Position numbers and translations under genes: made by a program. From the NCBI GenBank assembly GCA_963750935.1, contig CAVVSR010000009.1, forward strand, positions 124,001 to 188,000: a stretch of 64,000 bases of DNA, written 5' to 3'. The notes beneath the pieces were generated by a model that ran no database searches, was not told where the DNA came from, and saw only the letters and a list, made by a program, of their open reading frames with translations. Origin of the DNA: JACCXG01 sp963750935. Lineage in GTDB: Bacteria; Acidobacteriota; Vicinamibacteria; Vicinamibacterales; 2-12-FULL-66-21. Below, piece after piece: positions 17,043 to 25,397 of this stretch; within the stretch, counting starts at the first letter, position 1; the number at the start of each line of letters is the position of its first letter.

Positions 17043-18302
17043 ATGGAGCCGCTGCACGACCTGATCCATAGGGCCCGCGCCGGCGATCTCGAGGCGTTCG
17101 GCAGCCTCGTCCGGAGCACGCAGGCGATGGCCTATGCCGTCGCGCGCGGCGTGCTGCGCGACGGCGCGGCGGCGGAAGACGCGGCACAGGAGGCCTACCT
17201 CCGGGCGTTCCGGCGGCTCGGCGAGTTGTCGGAGCCGGCGGCGTTCATGAGTTGGCTGCGCCGGATCGTGGTCACCGTCGCGCTGAACATGCGGCGCGGC
17301 CGCCGCCGCACCTTCCTCAGGCTCGAGGACATCCCCGACGTGCCGGTCCTCGACGAAGCGGAAACCCGGTGGTCCGAACTGCAGCGACGCCGCCTGTCGG
17401 GCGCGCTCCTCACGCTCGGCAGCGAGGACCGTCAGCTCTGCGACCGCCGGTATCACGGCGGCTGGTCCACCAGCCGGCTTGCGGCGCAGGCAGGCGTAGA
17501 CGAGGCGGCGATGCGGAAGCGCCTGCAGCGCATCCGCGACCGGTTGCGCAAGGAGATGGAAGTGATCGAACAACGTGACATCCGCCCCGACGAGATCCGG
17601 CCCGACTTCCCCGCCAAGGTCGTCGAGCTGCTCGCCCGGCCGCAGCTGACCGCGCTGCCGGAGAACCCGGTCGGGCGCATCCTCGAACAGCTCCGCAGCG
17701 TGTTCACCGGCTACACCGAGATCGCGCTGCCCGAGATCGTCGACTTCACCAGCGCGCGCCGGACGATCGGCGACGACGCGCTCTACGTGGACGCGAGCGA
17801 GCTGCATCGGCTCGACGCCAACCGGATCCTGCGCTACGACCTGACGCTGCCGCTGCTGCTCACCGTCCGCTACGAGGGGAAGCCGCTGCGGCTGTGGGCG
17901 TCGGGCAAGGCGTATCGCCTCTGCCAGATCGACGCGACGCACCTCGACGCCTTCCACCAGGCGGAGGTGCTCTGCCTGGACGAGCGGTCGCGTCTGGACC
18001 CGTGGCAGATCACCGGTCAGGTGCTGCAGGCCGTCAACCTGCTCTACCCGGGCCGGCAAATCAAGATCGTCCCGACCAGCTACGCGATGTGCGCACAGGC
18101 GTGGGAGATCGAGGTCGAAGACGACGGCCGCTGGTTCGAGGTGCTGGCGTGGGGGCAGTTCACCGACAAGATCGTCGCCCACCTCGGCGGGGATCCGGCA
18201 CGCCACACCGCCGTCGGCGTCGGCTTCGGGCTGGAACGCCTGGCGATGCTGCGCTACGGGATCGACGACATTCGCAAGATCGAGATCAGCAGTGTGGCTT
18301 AA
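17043..18302 (+). CDS. sigma-70 (ECF-like) factor fused to a PheS-like class II synthetase core
   Basis: 419 residues. The ATG at 17043 follows GAGGGTGAC. Residues about 5-80 form sigma region 2 (GDLEAFGSLVRSTQAMAYAVARGVL, AEDAAQEAYLRAFRRLGEL, FMSWLRRIVVTVALNMRR). Residues about 110-175 form region 4 (ASRLAAQAGVDEAAMRKRLQRIRDRLR is the helix-turn-helix). From about 185 the protein is like phenylalanyl-tRNA synthetase alpha: LYVD, a motif 2 analogue GKAYRLCQIDATHLDAFHQ at about 286-304, and motif 3 GFGLERLAMLRYGIDDIRK at about 393-411. The sigma and PheS parts share one uninterrupted frame. What the PheS part does here is unknown; amino-acid sensing that controls the sigma part is one possibility. 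Confidence 0.88.
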   Translation: MEPLHDLIHRARAGDLEAFGSLVRSTQAMAYAVARGVLRDGAAAEDAAQEAYLRAFRRLGELSEPAAFMSWLRRIVVTVALNMRRGRRRTFLRLEDIPDVPVLDEAETRWSELQRRRLSGALLTLGSEDRQLCDRRYHGGWSTSRLAAQAGVDEAAMRKRLQRIRDRLRKEMEVIEQRDIRPDEIRPDFPAKVVELLARPQLTALPENPVGRILEQLRSVFTGYTEIALPEIVDFTSARRTIGDDALYVDASELHRLDANRILRYDLTLPLLLTVRYEGKPLRLWASGKAYRLCQIDATHLDAFHQAEVLCLDERSRLDPWQITGQVLQAVNLLYPGRQIKIVPTSYAMCAQAWEIEVEDDGRWFEVLAWGQFTDKIVAHLGGDPARHTAVGVGFGLERLAMLRYGIDDIRKIEISSVA

Positions 18303-18303
18303 C

Positions 18304-18343
18304 GTGCTACGCACGTTCGCACGTAGCATGTAGCACGTAGCAC
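18304..18343. repeat. GTAGCAC heptamer array before a start codon
   Basis: GTGCTAC, then GCACGTTCGCAC, then GTAGCAT, GTAGCAC, GTAGCAC. The first unit is the reverse complement of the last ones, so it can fold into a hairpin. The next bases, GTG, are the start codon of the methyltransferase gene, so the array occupies its leader and no normal ribosome site is present. Confidence 0.8.
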
Positions 18344-19084
18344 GTGCCTAAGCTCTATCACCAGCTCGCCGACTGGTGGCCGTTGATGTCGGCGCCCGAA
18401 GACTACGAGGAGGAGGCGGCGCTCTTTCGCCGCGCCATGCTCGACGCCGCCGGCCGGCCGCTGAAGACGCTGCTGGAGCTCGGAAGCGGCGGCGGCAACA
18501 ACGCCTCGCACCTCAAGGCGCACGTCACGATGACGCTGGTCGAACCGTCAGCCGGGATGCTCGCGGTCAGCCGGCAGCTCAACCCGGAGTGCGAGCACGT
18601 CCAGGGCGACATGCGCACGGCGCGGCTCGGCCGGCAGTTCGACGGCGTGTTCGTGCACGACGCCGTCTGCTACATGACCACCGAGCAGGATCTGCGGGCG
18701 GCGATCGAGACCGCATTCGTGCACACGGCGCCCGGCGGCGTGGCGCTGTTCGCGCCCGATCACGTGCGCGAGAACTTCGCGCCCGGCACCGACCATGGCG
18801 GCCACGACGGCGTCGATCGCGCGCTGCGCTACCTCGAATGGACGTGGGACCCGGACCCGGCGGACACCACCTACACCGTCGACTACACCTATGTGCTGCG
18901 CGATCGCGATGGCTCCGTCCGCGCCGAGTTCGATCGCCACATCGAAGGCCTGTTCGCGCGCGCCGACTGGCTGCGCTGGCTGAAGGGCGCCGGCTTCGAG
19001 CCCGCGGTCGTACCAATCGACCATTCGGAGCTCGAGCCGGGTCAGTACGAAGTCTTCGTCGCGCGACGGCCGGACCGCGGCTGA
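18344..19084 (+). CDS. class I SAM-dependent methyltransferase
   Basis: 246 residues. KTLLELGSGGGNNASHL is motif I, MTLVEPSAGMLAVSRQL motif II, FDGVFVHDAVCYMTTEQDLRAAI the post-motif region and TAPGGVALFAPD motif III. The C-terminal half carries strands typical of Methyltransf_25 proteins (TYTVDYTYVLRDRDGSVRAE, LFARADWLRWLKGAGFEPAV). The GTG start lies at the end of a heptamer array. It follows the sigma-PheS gene by 41 bases on the same strand, so co-transcription is likely. Substrate unknown. Confidence 0.87.
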   Translation: MPKLYHQLADWWPLMSAPEDYEEEAALFRRAMLDAAGRPLKTLLELGSGGGNNASHLKAHVTMTLVEPSAGMLAVSRQLNPECEHVQGDMRTARLGRQFDGVFVHDAVCYMTTEQDLRAAIETAFVHTAPGGVALFAPDHVRENFAPGTDHGGHDGVDRALRYLEWTWDPDPADTTYTVDYTYVLRDRDGSVRAEFDRHIEGLFARADWLRWLKGAGFEPAVVPIDHSELEPGQYEVFVARRPDRG

Positions 19085-19115
19085 CGCGCGGCGAGTCGGA
19101 CGCCTGCGGCGCGGC

Positions 19116-21055
19116 CTACTTGATGACGATGCGGCCCTGCGCGATCCAGCGGCCTCCGGGCGTGCGGACGTTGAGCCAGAGCGCGTGGCGGCCCGGCGGA
19201 GCGTCGATCTCGAAGTCGTAGGTCTCGCCGACGGCAATGGTCTGCGTGGCGGGACCGGCGGCCAGGTCGGCAGCGGGCAGCGGCGCGCCGTCCTTGGTGA
19301 CCGGGCGCCACTCGATCGGCGTCTCCCCTTTCATCAGCGACACCGCGAAGATGTCCCCTGGGCGTGATGTTCACGAACCGCACGCGATGGCGCGCGCCCG
19401 CCTTCCACACCAGCAGCGGCTCGCGGCTGCCGTTGAGGAGCGCCGGCGCGTTTCGCTCGGGACCGGATCGGCCGATGACCACCACGTGATCGAGGTCCGG
19501 ATCGAACGTCTCGCCGGGTTCGACCACGACCATGCCGCCGTACATCCCCGACGTCAGCTGCCGGTCGTCGTGCAGGTGGGTGTGGTAGATGAACGTGCCG
19601 GTGCGCGGCGGCGTGAACCGGACCACGAACGTCGAACCGGGCGCGATCAGCGGCGTCACACGCGAGCCGACTCCACTCCACCCGTGCACGCCGTCGTAGT
19701 AGCTCTCGAGCTCCATGCCGTGCCAGTGGATCGCGGTGGCTTCAGGCAGGCGGTTGACGAGCGCGATTTCGACCGGTCGTCCACGCTCGAGCACGAGCAT
19801 CGGGCCCGGCACTGACAGCGGTGCGCCGGGATCCGCCTCGCCGGTCTTCGACAGCGCGAATCCGTACACCGGCCGCGCGCCTTCCCGCGCCTCGGTCCTC
19901 ATCGTCAACGTCATCGCTCGCGGCGGCCCGGCGGCCGGCTCCGCGACGTCGCCGGGCTGGTCCTTGACGATCGTGACGCCGAGGATCAGCCCGGACATGC
20001 CGGCCGCGCCCGTGGCCGCCCCCGTGGCCGCGTCGTGGCCGCCGTGTGCATGGCCGGCGTCGGGCGGCGGCGCGATCCTGCGCTCCGGCGAGATGTGCTC
20101 GGAGATGTGGCAGTGGAAGACCCACTTGCCTTCGCGCTCCGCACGCCAGGTCATCGCCATCGTCGCGCCGGGCCCCATCAGCTGCGTGACCATGCGCCGC
20201 CGGTGCGCGGGCTCGAACGCCGTGTCGCGCAGGCCGTCGCCGAGGCCGTCGAGCGTGAAGTAGAACCCGTGCAGGTGCATCGGGTGCGGCTGGGAGCTGA
20301 GGTTGACGACCCGCCACCGGACGTCTTCGCCGAGGCGATAGGTGAGCCGCTCGGTAGTGCGGCCACGACAGCCCGTTGATCATGAACGCGAAGCGCGGCT
20401 CGAGCGCGAAGAACTTGACGCCGGGATCGTCGGCGGCGGCCAGGTCCTTCAGCTGCGCCCGGTTCAGGCTGGTCCAGTCGGTGATCACCAGTACGCGGTC
20501 GTTCGCCGATGCGCCGGCCGGATCGACGACGAAGGCGCCCGAGAGCTGTGTGTCTTCGGTGGCGCGAAACGGCAGCGGCATCCCGGTTGTCGTCGCCCAG
20601 TAGTGATAGGTGCCCGGACGTCCGGCCGCGAAGCGGACCTCACGCTCGGCCGCCGGCGCGATCTCGAGCGGCGCGCACGCGCTGCCGTCGCGCGCGCACA
20701 GCCCGTGCACCCGAAGCGGGTGCGGAAGATCGTTGCGCACGCTCGCGACGACCTGCGTCCCTTCGGGCACACGAATCAGCGGCGACGGGATCTGCAGCGG
20801 CCCGCTGAGCTCGCCGAACGCCTCGATCTCGAGCGCCGGACCGTCCGGTCCCTCGGGGCGCCACAGACCGCGCGACGCGCGCAGCTCGAGCGTCAGCACG
20901 TCGCCCTGGCGGGTGCCGGCGGGCTGGCGGTTGTCGTTGGTGGCAATCGCCGGCAGGCGATCGACCGGATGGAGCTCATGTGCCGAAGGGGCGTGGAACC
21001 CGGCGCCGAGCAGGAGGGTCAGGGCAAATGACGCGGCAGGGTGGTGAAAGAACAT
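19116..21055 (-). CDS. multicopper oxidase, two apparent +1 breaks
   Basis: 645 residues once single bases at about 20356 and 19359 are skipped. The N-terminus is a signal peptide. Copper-ligand blocks in order are HPLRVHGLC and YHYWATTTG (domain 1), HPMHLHGFYF and WVFHCHISEH (histidine-cysteine-histidine, type 1/type 3 copper), then AIHWHGMELESYYDG and TGTFIYHTHLHDD. The second half ends in an immunoglobulin-like strand set closing GRWIAQGRIVIK. The HCH block comes before the HWHG block, a different order from CueO-type oxidases, so this is probably a tandem-cupredoxin enzyme. A TTACCG direct repeat lies upstream at 21098-21114. Confidence 0.82.
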
Positions 21056-21097
21056 GCGACGAGCCTACGCGCCGGTCGCGGACCGATCATGAAGCTC

Positions 21098-21114
21098 CGG
21101 TAAGCGAACGGTAA
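21098..21114 (-). promoter_or_regulatory. direct-repeat operator upstream of the multicopper oxidase
   Basis: On the minus strand, TTACCG-N5-TTACCG, an 11-base period typical of OmpR/CopR-type response regulator sites. It ends 43 bases before the start codon at 21055. Confidence 0.45.
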
Positions 21115-21152
21115 TGCTTGCGTGCGGCGGCTACGATCTACGGCTGATCTGA

Positions 21153-21977
21153 TCAGACGAGCGCGGCTCGCTCGGCGTTCAGCAGGTGCTCGAGCAGGAG
21201 CGTATTCACCTCGCTCGCGCACTGAATCGGCAGGGCGTGGCTGGCCTGTTCGAACTCGACGTATCGTGCCGTCCCGATCGCGGCCGCGAGGGCGCGGCCG
21301 GTCGGCGGGGACGCAATCGGATCGTGGCGTCCGCTCATGACCAGGGTCGGGATCGCCGCGAGCGCGGAGAGCCGCGCCGACACGTTGTAGCGCGACGTCG
21401 CGCGCAGTTGCGCCATGGCGATGGGCGGCTGATCGCCCAGATCGTGACCGAAGAGGACCGCGAGATCGGCGGCGAGCGCGGCTTCGTCCACCGATCCCAG
21501 GTAGTCGTCCGGCATGATCAGCCGCAGCATGCCGCGGCGCCGCATCGCCCGCGTGCCGAGCCGCGAGCGCATCGCCTTGATCATCCCGGCCGGCGACAGG
21601 CGCATCGCGTCGCGGCCGTTCACGAACGTGCACAGGAGCGACAGGCTCTTGACCCGTGAGGGCGCGGCCAGCGCCACCGCCTGCGCGATGACACCGCCCA
21701 TTGAGTGGCCGACCAGATGGAAGCGATCGATCCGCTGGCTGTCCATCAGCGCGAGCGCGTCGGCCGCCATCGCTTCGATCGTCAGCGGCCCGGCGCCGGG
21801 CGCACTCTCGCCCATGCCGCGATTGTCGAAGGTGATGACGGTGAACTGGCGCGACAGCGCCTCGACCTGCGGACGCCAGCCGCGCCCGATCACGCCGACG
21901 CCCTGAATCATCAGGACGGCGGGACCGTCACCGGCGATCTCACAACAGAGGTCGATGCCGTTGGCGAGTATGCGCAT
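21153..21977 (-). CDS. alpha/beta hydrolase
   Basis: 274 residues. Oxyanion region LMIQGVGVIGRGW, strand-turn FDNRGMGESAP, nucleophile elbow HLVGHSMGG with Ser at about 97, acid TLVMSGRHDPIAS and catalytic histidine ASHALPIQ near 255. The fold is that of the hydrolase_1 family (esterases, lactonases, haloperoxidase-like). No pathway context: it is followed by a large palindromic element and preceded by the oxidase operon. Start ATG at 21977. Confidence 0.9.
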   Translation of the reverse strand: MRILANGIDLCCEIAGDGPAVLMIQGVGVIGRGWRPQVEALSRQFTVITFDNRGMGESAPGAGPLTIEAMAADALALMDSQRIDRFHLVGHSMGGVIAQAVALAAPSRVKSLSLLCTFVNGRDAMRLSPAGMIKAMRSRLGTRAMRRRGMLRLIMPDDYLGSVDEAALAADLAVLFGHDLGDQPPIAMAQLRATSRYNVSARLSALAAIPTLVMSGRHDPIASPPTGRALAAAIGTARYVEFEQASHALPIQCASEVNTLLLEHLLNAERAALV

Positions 21978-22018
21978 GGGGAGTCGTGTGTGAGCGGTGG
22001 GTCATCGGAGGTGTCCAG

Positions 22019-22330
22019 CGGAGGTGTCGGAGGTACCGGATCTTAGAAACGGAGCAACGGAGCAAACGGAGGTTAACGGAAAAGACTTAGCGTGAGACGG
22101 CGATTCGCGGGTGCCGGCCCGTGGCCGGCACTCGAGTCGGGTCGAGGCGGGCCGTACACAAGCGGCGAATGACGAACGTGCCGTTTGTGTACGGCCCGCC
22201 TCAACCCGACACCGCGCGCAACGCGCGCGCCGCGAATCCCCTCAAATGTGTGCTGTCTTCTCCGTTTTCCTTCGTTGCCTCCGTTGCTCCGTTCCTGAGA
22301 TCCGGTGCCTCCGTCTACTCCGATACCTCG
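22019..22330. repeat. large nested palindromic element 1
   Basis: Outer arms: GGAGGTACCGGATCTTAG with ACGGAGCAACGGAGC on the left, CTCCGTTGCTCCGTTCCTGAGATCCGG on the right. Next a pair CGATTCGCGGG / CCGCGAATC. The inner stem (GGTCGAGGCGGGCCGTACAC at 22140-22159, pairing with the strand around 22185-22206) encloses the centre ACAAGCGGCG...GCCGTTTGT. It fills the 336-base gap between the hydrolase start and the DUF1080 stop. Element 2 at 58897-59174 is a second member. Confidence 0.85.
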
Positions 22331-22335
22331 AGCGT

Positions 22336-23117
22336 CTACTTCGATGCCTCGAACTGCTTCAGGCGGATGTTCCGGTACTCCACCTTCATCGGCGGCCCGA
22401 CGTGGACCTGCACGCCGATCGACCCCTCCGCCGGCCGGTTCGGCGCGTCGTCGTCCACCACCACCGCCATCAGCTGACCGTTGAGCACGTGGGTGAGCGT
22501 CTGGCCGCGCGCGATGATGTGGACGGCGTTCCAGTCGTCGGTCACGACCTTGGCGAGCTCGGTGGCGTCGCCGAACGTCGAGACGAGCACCGGCGGCCGG
22601 CCGCCGGTCACGCGCGTGAGCTGGCCGCGCACCGCCAGGAACAGCCGGCCCTTCTCCTCGTAGTTGTTCCCCGCGTAGCGCTTGCGGCCGTCGATGTCGA
22701 ACTGGTAGCCGCGCATCGCGAACTTGTTGGCCGGCGTGACCGGGTCGGGAACGAGCGCGCTGCGATAGTTGATCCCGCTGTTCCCTTCCGCCGTGATGCG
22801 GTATTCGAGCTTGAGATCGAAATCCCGCGGCGCCCGTTCTGCCAGACGATGAAGGTGTTGCTCTTGATGACCGTCTCGGGAGTGATCTCGCCGACCAGCG
22901 CGCCGTTCTCGGCCCGCCAGTACTTCGGATCGCCGTCCCATCCGGCCAGCGTCTTGCCGTCGAAGATCGGCTGGAAGCCTGGTTCGTCGCCCTCGAGCGG
23001 CGTCGGCCGGTCCGCCTGCCTGGGCGTGTACGGCTGCTGCCCTGAGCCGGCGGCACTCGCGATCGCCACGAGGATGAAGGAGCAAACGACCGCCAGTGCG
23101 ACGCGGGGATTCCTCAT
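22336..23117 (-). CDS. DUF1080 (3-keto-disaccharide hydrolase-like) secreted protein, frame interrupted
   Basis: 259 residues if two bases (about 22835 and 22828) are skipped within FIVWQN-GA-RDFDLKLEYRI. The start ATG at 23117 gives a signal peptide (MRNPRVALAVVCSFILVAIASAAG). The typical DUF1080 order follows: FQPIFDGKTLAGWDGDPKYWRAENGALVGEI, FDLKLEYRITAEGNSGINYRS, FDIDGRKRYAGNNYEE, WNAVHIIARGQTLTHVLNGQLMAVVVDDD, IGVQVHVGPPMKVEYRNIRLKQF. The family is a concanavalin-like fold, and some members hydrolyse 3-ketoglycosides. The ribosome site appears to be supplied by the heptamer array just upstream (GGGAGTTGAC before ATG). Confidence 0.85.
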
Positions 23118-23120
23118 GTC

Positions 23121-23148
23121 AACTCCCAACTCCCAACCTCCAACTCCC
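23121..23148. repeat. AACTCCC heptamer array (4 units)
   Basis: AACTCCC, AACTCCC, AACCTCC, AACTCCC in the 40-base gap between the small CxxC protein gene and the DUF1080 start. On the minus strand it reads GGGAGTT repeats placing a GGGAG about 6 bases before the ATG, so it may serve as a Shine-Dalgarno source. Confidence 0.82.
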
Positions 23149-23157
23149 AACCGAATC

Positions 23158-23361
23158 TCAGTGGACGACTCCGTCCGTGTCGTCGACGATCTCGAGGTGC
23201 GGAATGTCGAGCGCCTTCACGGCGCGCAGCGCCTTCTCGATCACCTGCTTCTCGCGACCGCCGCGACCGCCGCCGAGATCTCTGCGCAGCTGCCGCAGCG
23301 CGCGCAGCACGCGCGCGCGATCGAATCGCTGCCCCTCGCAATGGTCACAAAAACTCATCAT
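23158..23361 (-). CDS. small CxxC protein, unknown function
   Basis: 67 residues beginning MMSFCDHCEGQRFDRARVL, with GGGAG just upstream of the paired ATG codons. CDHC near the N-terminus suggests half a zinc ribbon or a redox pair. The rest is helical and basic (LRALRQLRRDLGGGRGGREKQVIEKALRAVKAL), ending IPHLEIVDDTDGVVH. It lies between the carbonic anhydrase gene and the DUF1080 gene on the same strand. No family recognised. Confidence 0.5.
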   Translation of the reverse strand: MMSFCDHCEGQRFDRARVLRALRQLRRDLGGGRGGREKQVIEKALRAVKALDIPHLEIVDDTDGVVH

Positions 23362-23443
23362 CGCTCCCTGGACCTGCCCGTCTCTCCGGCTGCCCTGCTG
23401 GATCTTCCTGCCGCTGAAGCCTGCCGCTCGGACGTGACGCCCG

Positions 23444-24109
23444 TCAGCGGGTCGCCGCCGAGACCGCCGGGCGCGTGTTGATGGCCGACGCGGCGGCATA
23501 CGCCAGGTCGCGCGGACCGGTCACGCTGAATCCGAAATCCCTCAGCCGCCCGTCGTCGAGCGCGTAGATCCAGGCGTGCACCGCCAGCGGCTGGTCGCGC
23601 GCCCAGGCGTCCTGGACGACCGTCGTCTTGCAGACGTGCACGGCCTGCTCGATCACGTTCAGCTCGCACAGCCGATCGGCGCGCGCGTCGGGACTGCCGG
23701 CGTTGTCCACTTCCATGTGGTGCTTGGCGCGAACGTCCTGCACATGCCGGAGCCAGTTGTCGATGAGGCCGAGCTTCGCATCCTCGAGCGCGGAGCGGAC
23801 GCCGCCGCAGCCGTAATGGCCGCAGACGATCACGTGGCGGACCTTCAGCACGTCCACGGCGTACTGGAGCACCGACAGGCAGTTCAGATCGGAGTGGACG
23901 ACGACGTTGGCGACGTTGCGGTGGACGAAGAGCTCGCCCGGCCTGAGCCCGACGATCTCGTTGGCCGGCACACGGCTGTCGGAGCAGCCAATCCAGAGAT
24001 AGGCAGGCGCCTGCTGAGTCTTCAGTCCGGTAAAGAAGTCGGGCTGTCGCGCGACGACCGACGCCGCCCAGCGGCGATTGTTCTCGAACAGCTCTGGCAG
24101 GAGACGCAC
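23444..24109 (-). CDS. can: beta-class carbonic anhydrase
   Basis: 221 residues. Zinc ligands are in WIGCSDSRVPANEI (Cys and the Asp-Arg dyad) and VCGHYGCGGVRSAL (His and Cys). RPGELFVHRNVANVV and SVLQYAVDVLKVRHVIVCGH are standard. It interconverts CO2 and bicarbonate in the cytoplasm. Length is normal for the Can/CynT group, and ATG 24109 gives the usual start RLLPELFENNRRWA. A heptamer array separates it from the upstream lipoprotein gene. Confidence 0.95.
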   Translation of the reverse strand: MRLLPELFENNRRWAASVVARQPDFFTGLKTQQAPAYLWIGCSDSRVPANEIVGLRPGELFVHRNVANVVVHSDLNCLSVLQYAVDVLKVRHVIVCGHYGCGGVRSALEDAKLGLIDNWLRHVQDVRAKHHMEVDNAGSPDARADRLCELNVIEQAVHVCKTTVVQDAWARDQPLAVHAWIYALDDGRLRDFGFSVTGPRDLAYAAASAINTRPAVSAATR

Positions 24110-24162
24110 GTCACGCAGTTTACCTTTCCTGCGCGCCGACCGCTTGGGCTGGCCGGCCGGAA

Positions 24163-24190
24163 GTCAGAAGTCAGAAGGGAAAAGTCAAAA
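24163..24190. repeat. GTCAGAA heptamer array, single arm (4 units)
   Basis: GTCAGAA, GTCAGAA, GGGAAAA, GTCAAAA, directly after the stop of the 24194-25372 gene and before the carbonic anhydrase gene. The inverted second arm seen at 4461, 7519 and 56132 is missing here. Confidence 0.8.
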
Positions 24191-24193
24191 GGG

Positions 24194-25372
24194 CTATCTC
24201 GTCGCCGCGAGCTGGAAGGGGATGCTCGTCACTTCCGGCTCGCGGGCCTTGTCGATGCGCTCGAAGGCATCGATCTCGAAGGCGCGGCCGATGCGGTTGC
24301 CGGCGAGGTCCTCGAGAATGGAAAGGGCGACGATCTCGTAGCGTCCTGGCTGCCATGCCTCCGTGGGCGTGAGCAGCCAGCGCCGCTCGTGGGCTTCGAC
24401 GCGGACGTCCCCGGCCACCGGCTGGCCGTCACGCCGCACGCCGATCGCCCGCATCAGCAGCCCGTGATCGAGCGCCTCGGGAAAGTCCACCCGCAGCGGC
24501 TCGCGCGTGCCCTGCGCCGGCGCGGTGACCCGCCACTCGGCCTGATCCAGCGGACGCAGATCGGGCGCGCCAACCTTGAAGGGCCACGAGAACGTCTCGC
24601 GAAGCGGACGGCCGTGGCCGTCCACCCAGCGGCGATCGACCACCAGCGTGTAGCGGCGTCCCTCGACGAGCGACGGTCCCATTTCGCGGTTGGGCAGGAT
24701 GCCGCGCTTCTGGCGGCCGGGATCGAAGAACAGCGTGTAGCGCGTGCGATCGTGGTTCCAGAACTCCGCGTCGAGCGGCAGGAACGGATCGACCACGACC
24801 GCGCCAGACTCGTCGAGCAGCCTGACGTGCTCGAGCCCGCCGCGCCGGCCCATCGGCGCGGAAAAATTGATGTACAGCCGCAGCTGGTTCTCGGGCACGT
24901 CGCCGCCGCTCGGATGGATGCCGGTCACGTAGGTCGGCGCGGACGCCGCCGCGGCCGGCAGGCCGATCGCCTGCACGACGTCGGGCGCGGCGCTGCCCGA
25001 AGCCGCCGACGGACGAAAGCGCACTTCGTAGCGGCGGCCGGGATCGAACGGGAACAGCGGGATGAAGCGGAGACCGTCGGGAACCGCCGTGTAGCGCCCC
25101 GCCACCGCGGTCGTCTCCACCGTGCCGTCGTCGCCAAGGACGCGGACGTCCAGGACGCGCGGCCAGTCTTCGGAATCGGATGCGAACCGGCGTACGGCGG
25201 CGCGGGTCTCGCCGTCGATGCCGGTCACCTCGACGTAGGGCGCAGCGCCGCCGGCGCCGGGCTCGACGAGGCGGATGGTGGGGATGGATGCGGAGGAGCG
25301 GACGCAGGCGGCCGCCACCATCAGTGTGGCGGCCGCCCCGAATCCGCGAACGAAGCGTCGCAGGAGAAGCAT
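24194..25372 (-). CDS. lipoprotein with Ig-like (SbsA-type) segments
   Basis: 392 residues. The signal ends MVAAACVRSS with a lipobox cysteine. The body is beta-rich with repeated patterns found in bacterial Ig-like domains of the SbsA type: GRYTAVPDGLRFIPLFPFDPGRRYEVRF, LRLYINFSAPM, RYTLFFDPGRQKRGILPN, YTLVVDRRWVDGHGRPL, LRVDFPEALDHGLL and PGRYEIVALSILEDLAGNRIG. These are usually cell-surface adhesion or scaffold modules; no enzyme signature. It is upstream of the carbonic anhydrase gene and could share its transcript. Confidence 0.75.
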   Translation of the reverse strand: MLLLRRFVRGFGAAATLMVAAACVRSSASIPTIRLVEPGAGGAAPYVEVTGIDGETRAAVRRFASDSEDWPRVLDVRVLGDDGTVETTAVAGRYTAVPDGLRFIPLFPFDPGRRYEVRFRPSAASGSAAPDVVQAIGLPAAAASAPTYVTGIHPSGGDVPENQLRLYINFSAPMGRRGGLEHVRLLDESGAVVVDPFLPLDAEFWNHDRTRYTLFFDPGRQKRGILPNREMGPSLVEGRRYTLVVDRRWVDGHGRPLRETFSWPFKVGAPDLRPLDQAEWRVTAPAQGTREPLRVDFPEALDHGLLMRAIGVRRDGQPVAGDVRVEAHERRWLLTPTEAWQPGRYEIVALSILEDLAGNRIGRAFEIDAFERIDKAREPEVTSIPFQLAATR

Positions 25373-25397
25373 GGCTGCGAACGCGGGCCGCGACGCG

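Noticed and set aside
22822..22840. A -1 frameshift in the DUF1080 gene
   Set aside because: Two +1 steps (AAC, G, GGC GCC, G, CGG GAT) give equally good family sequence and match the pattern elsewhere, so a -1 is not required. I cannot exclude it.
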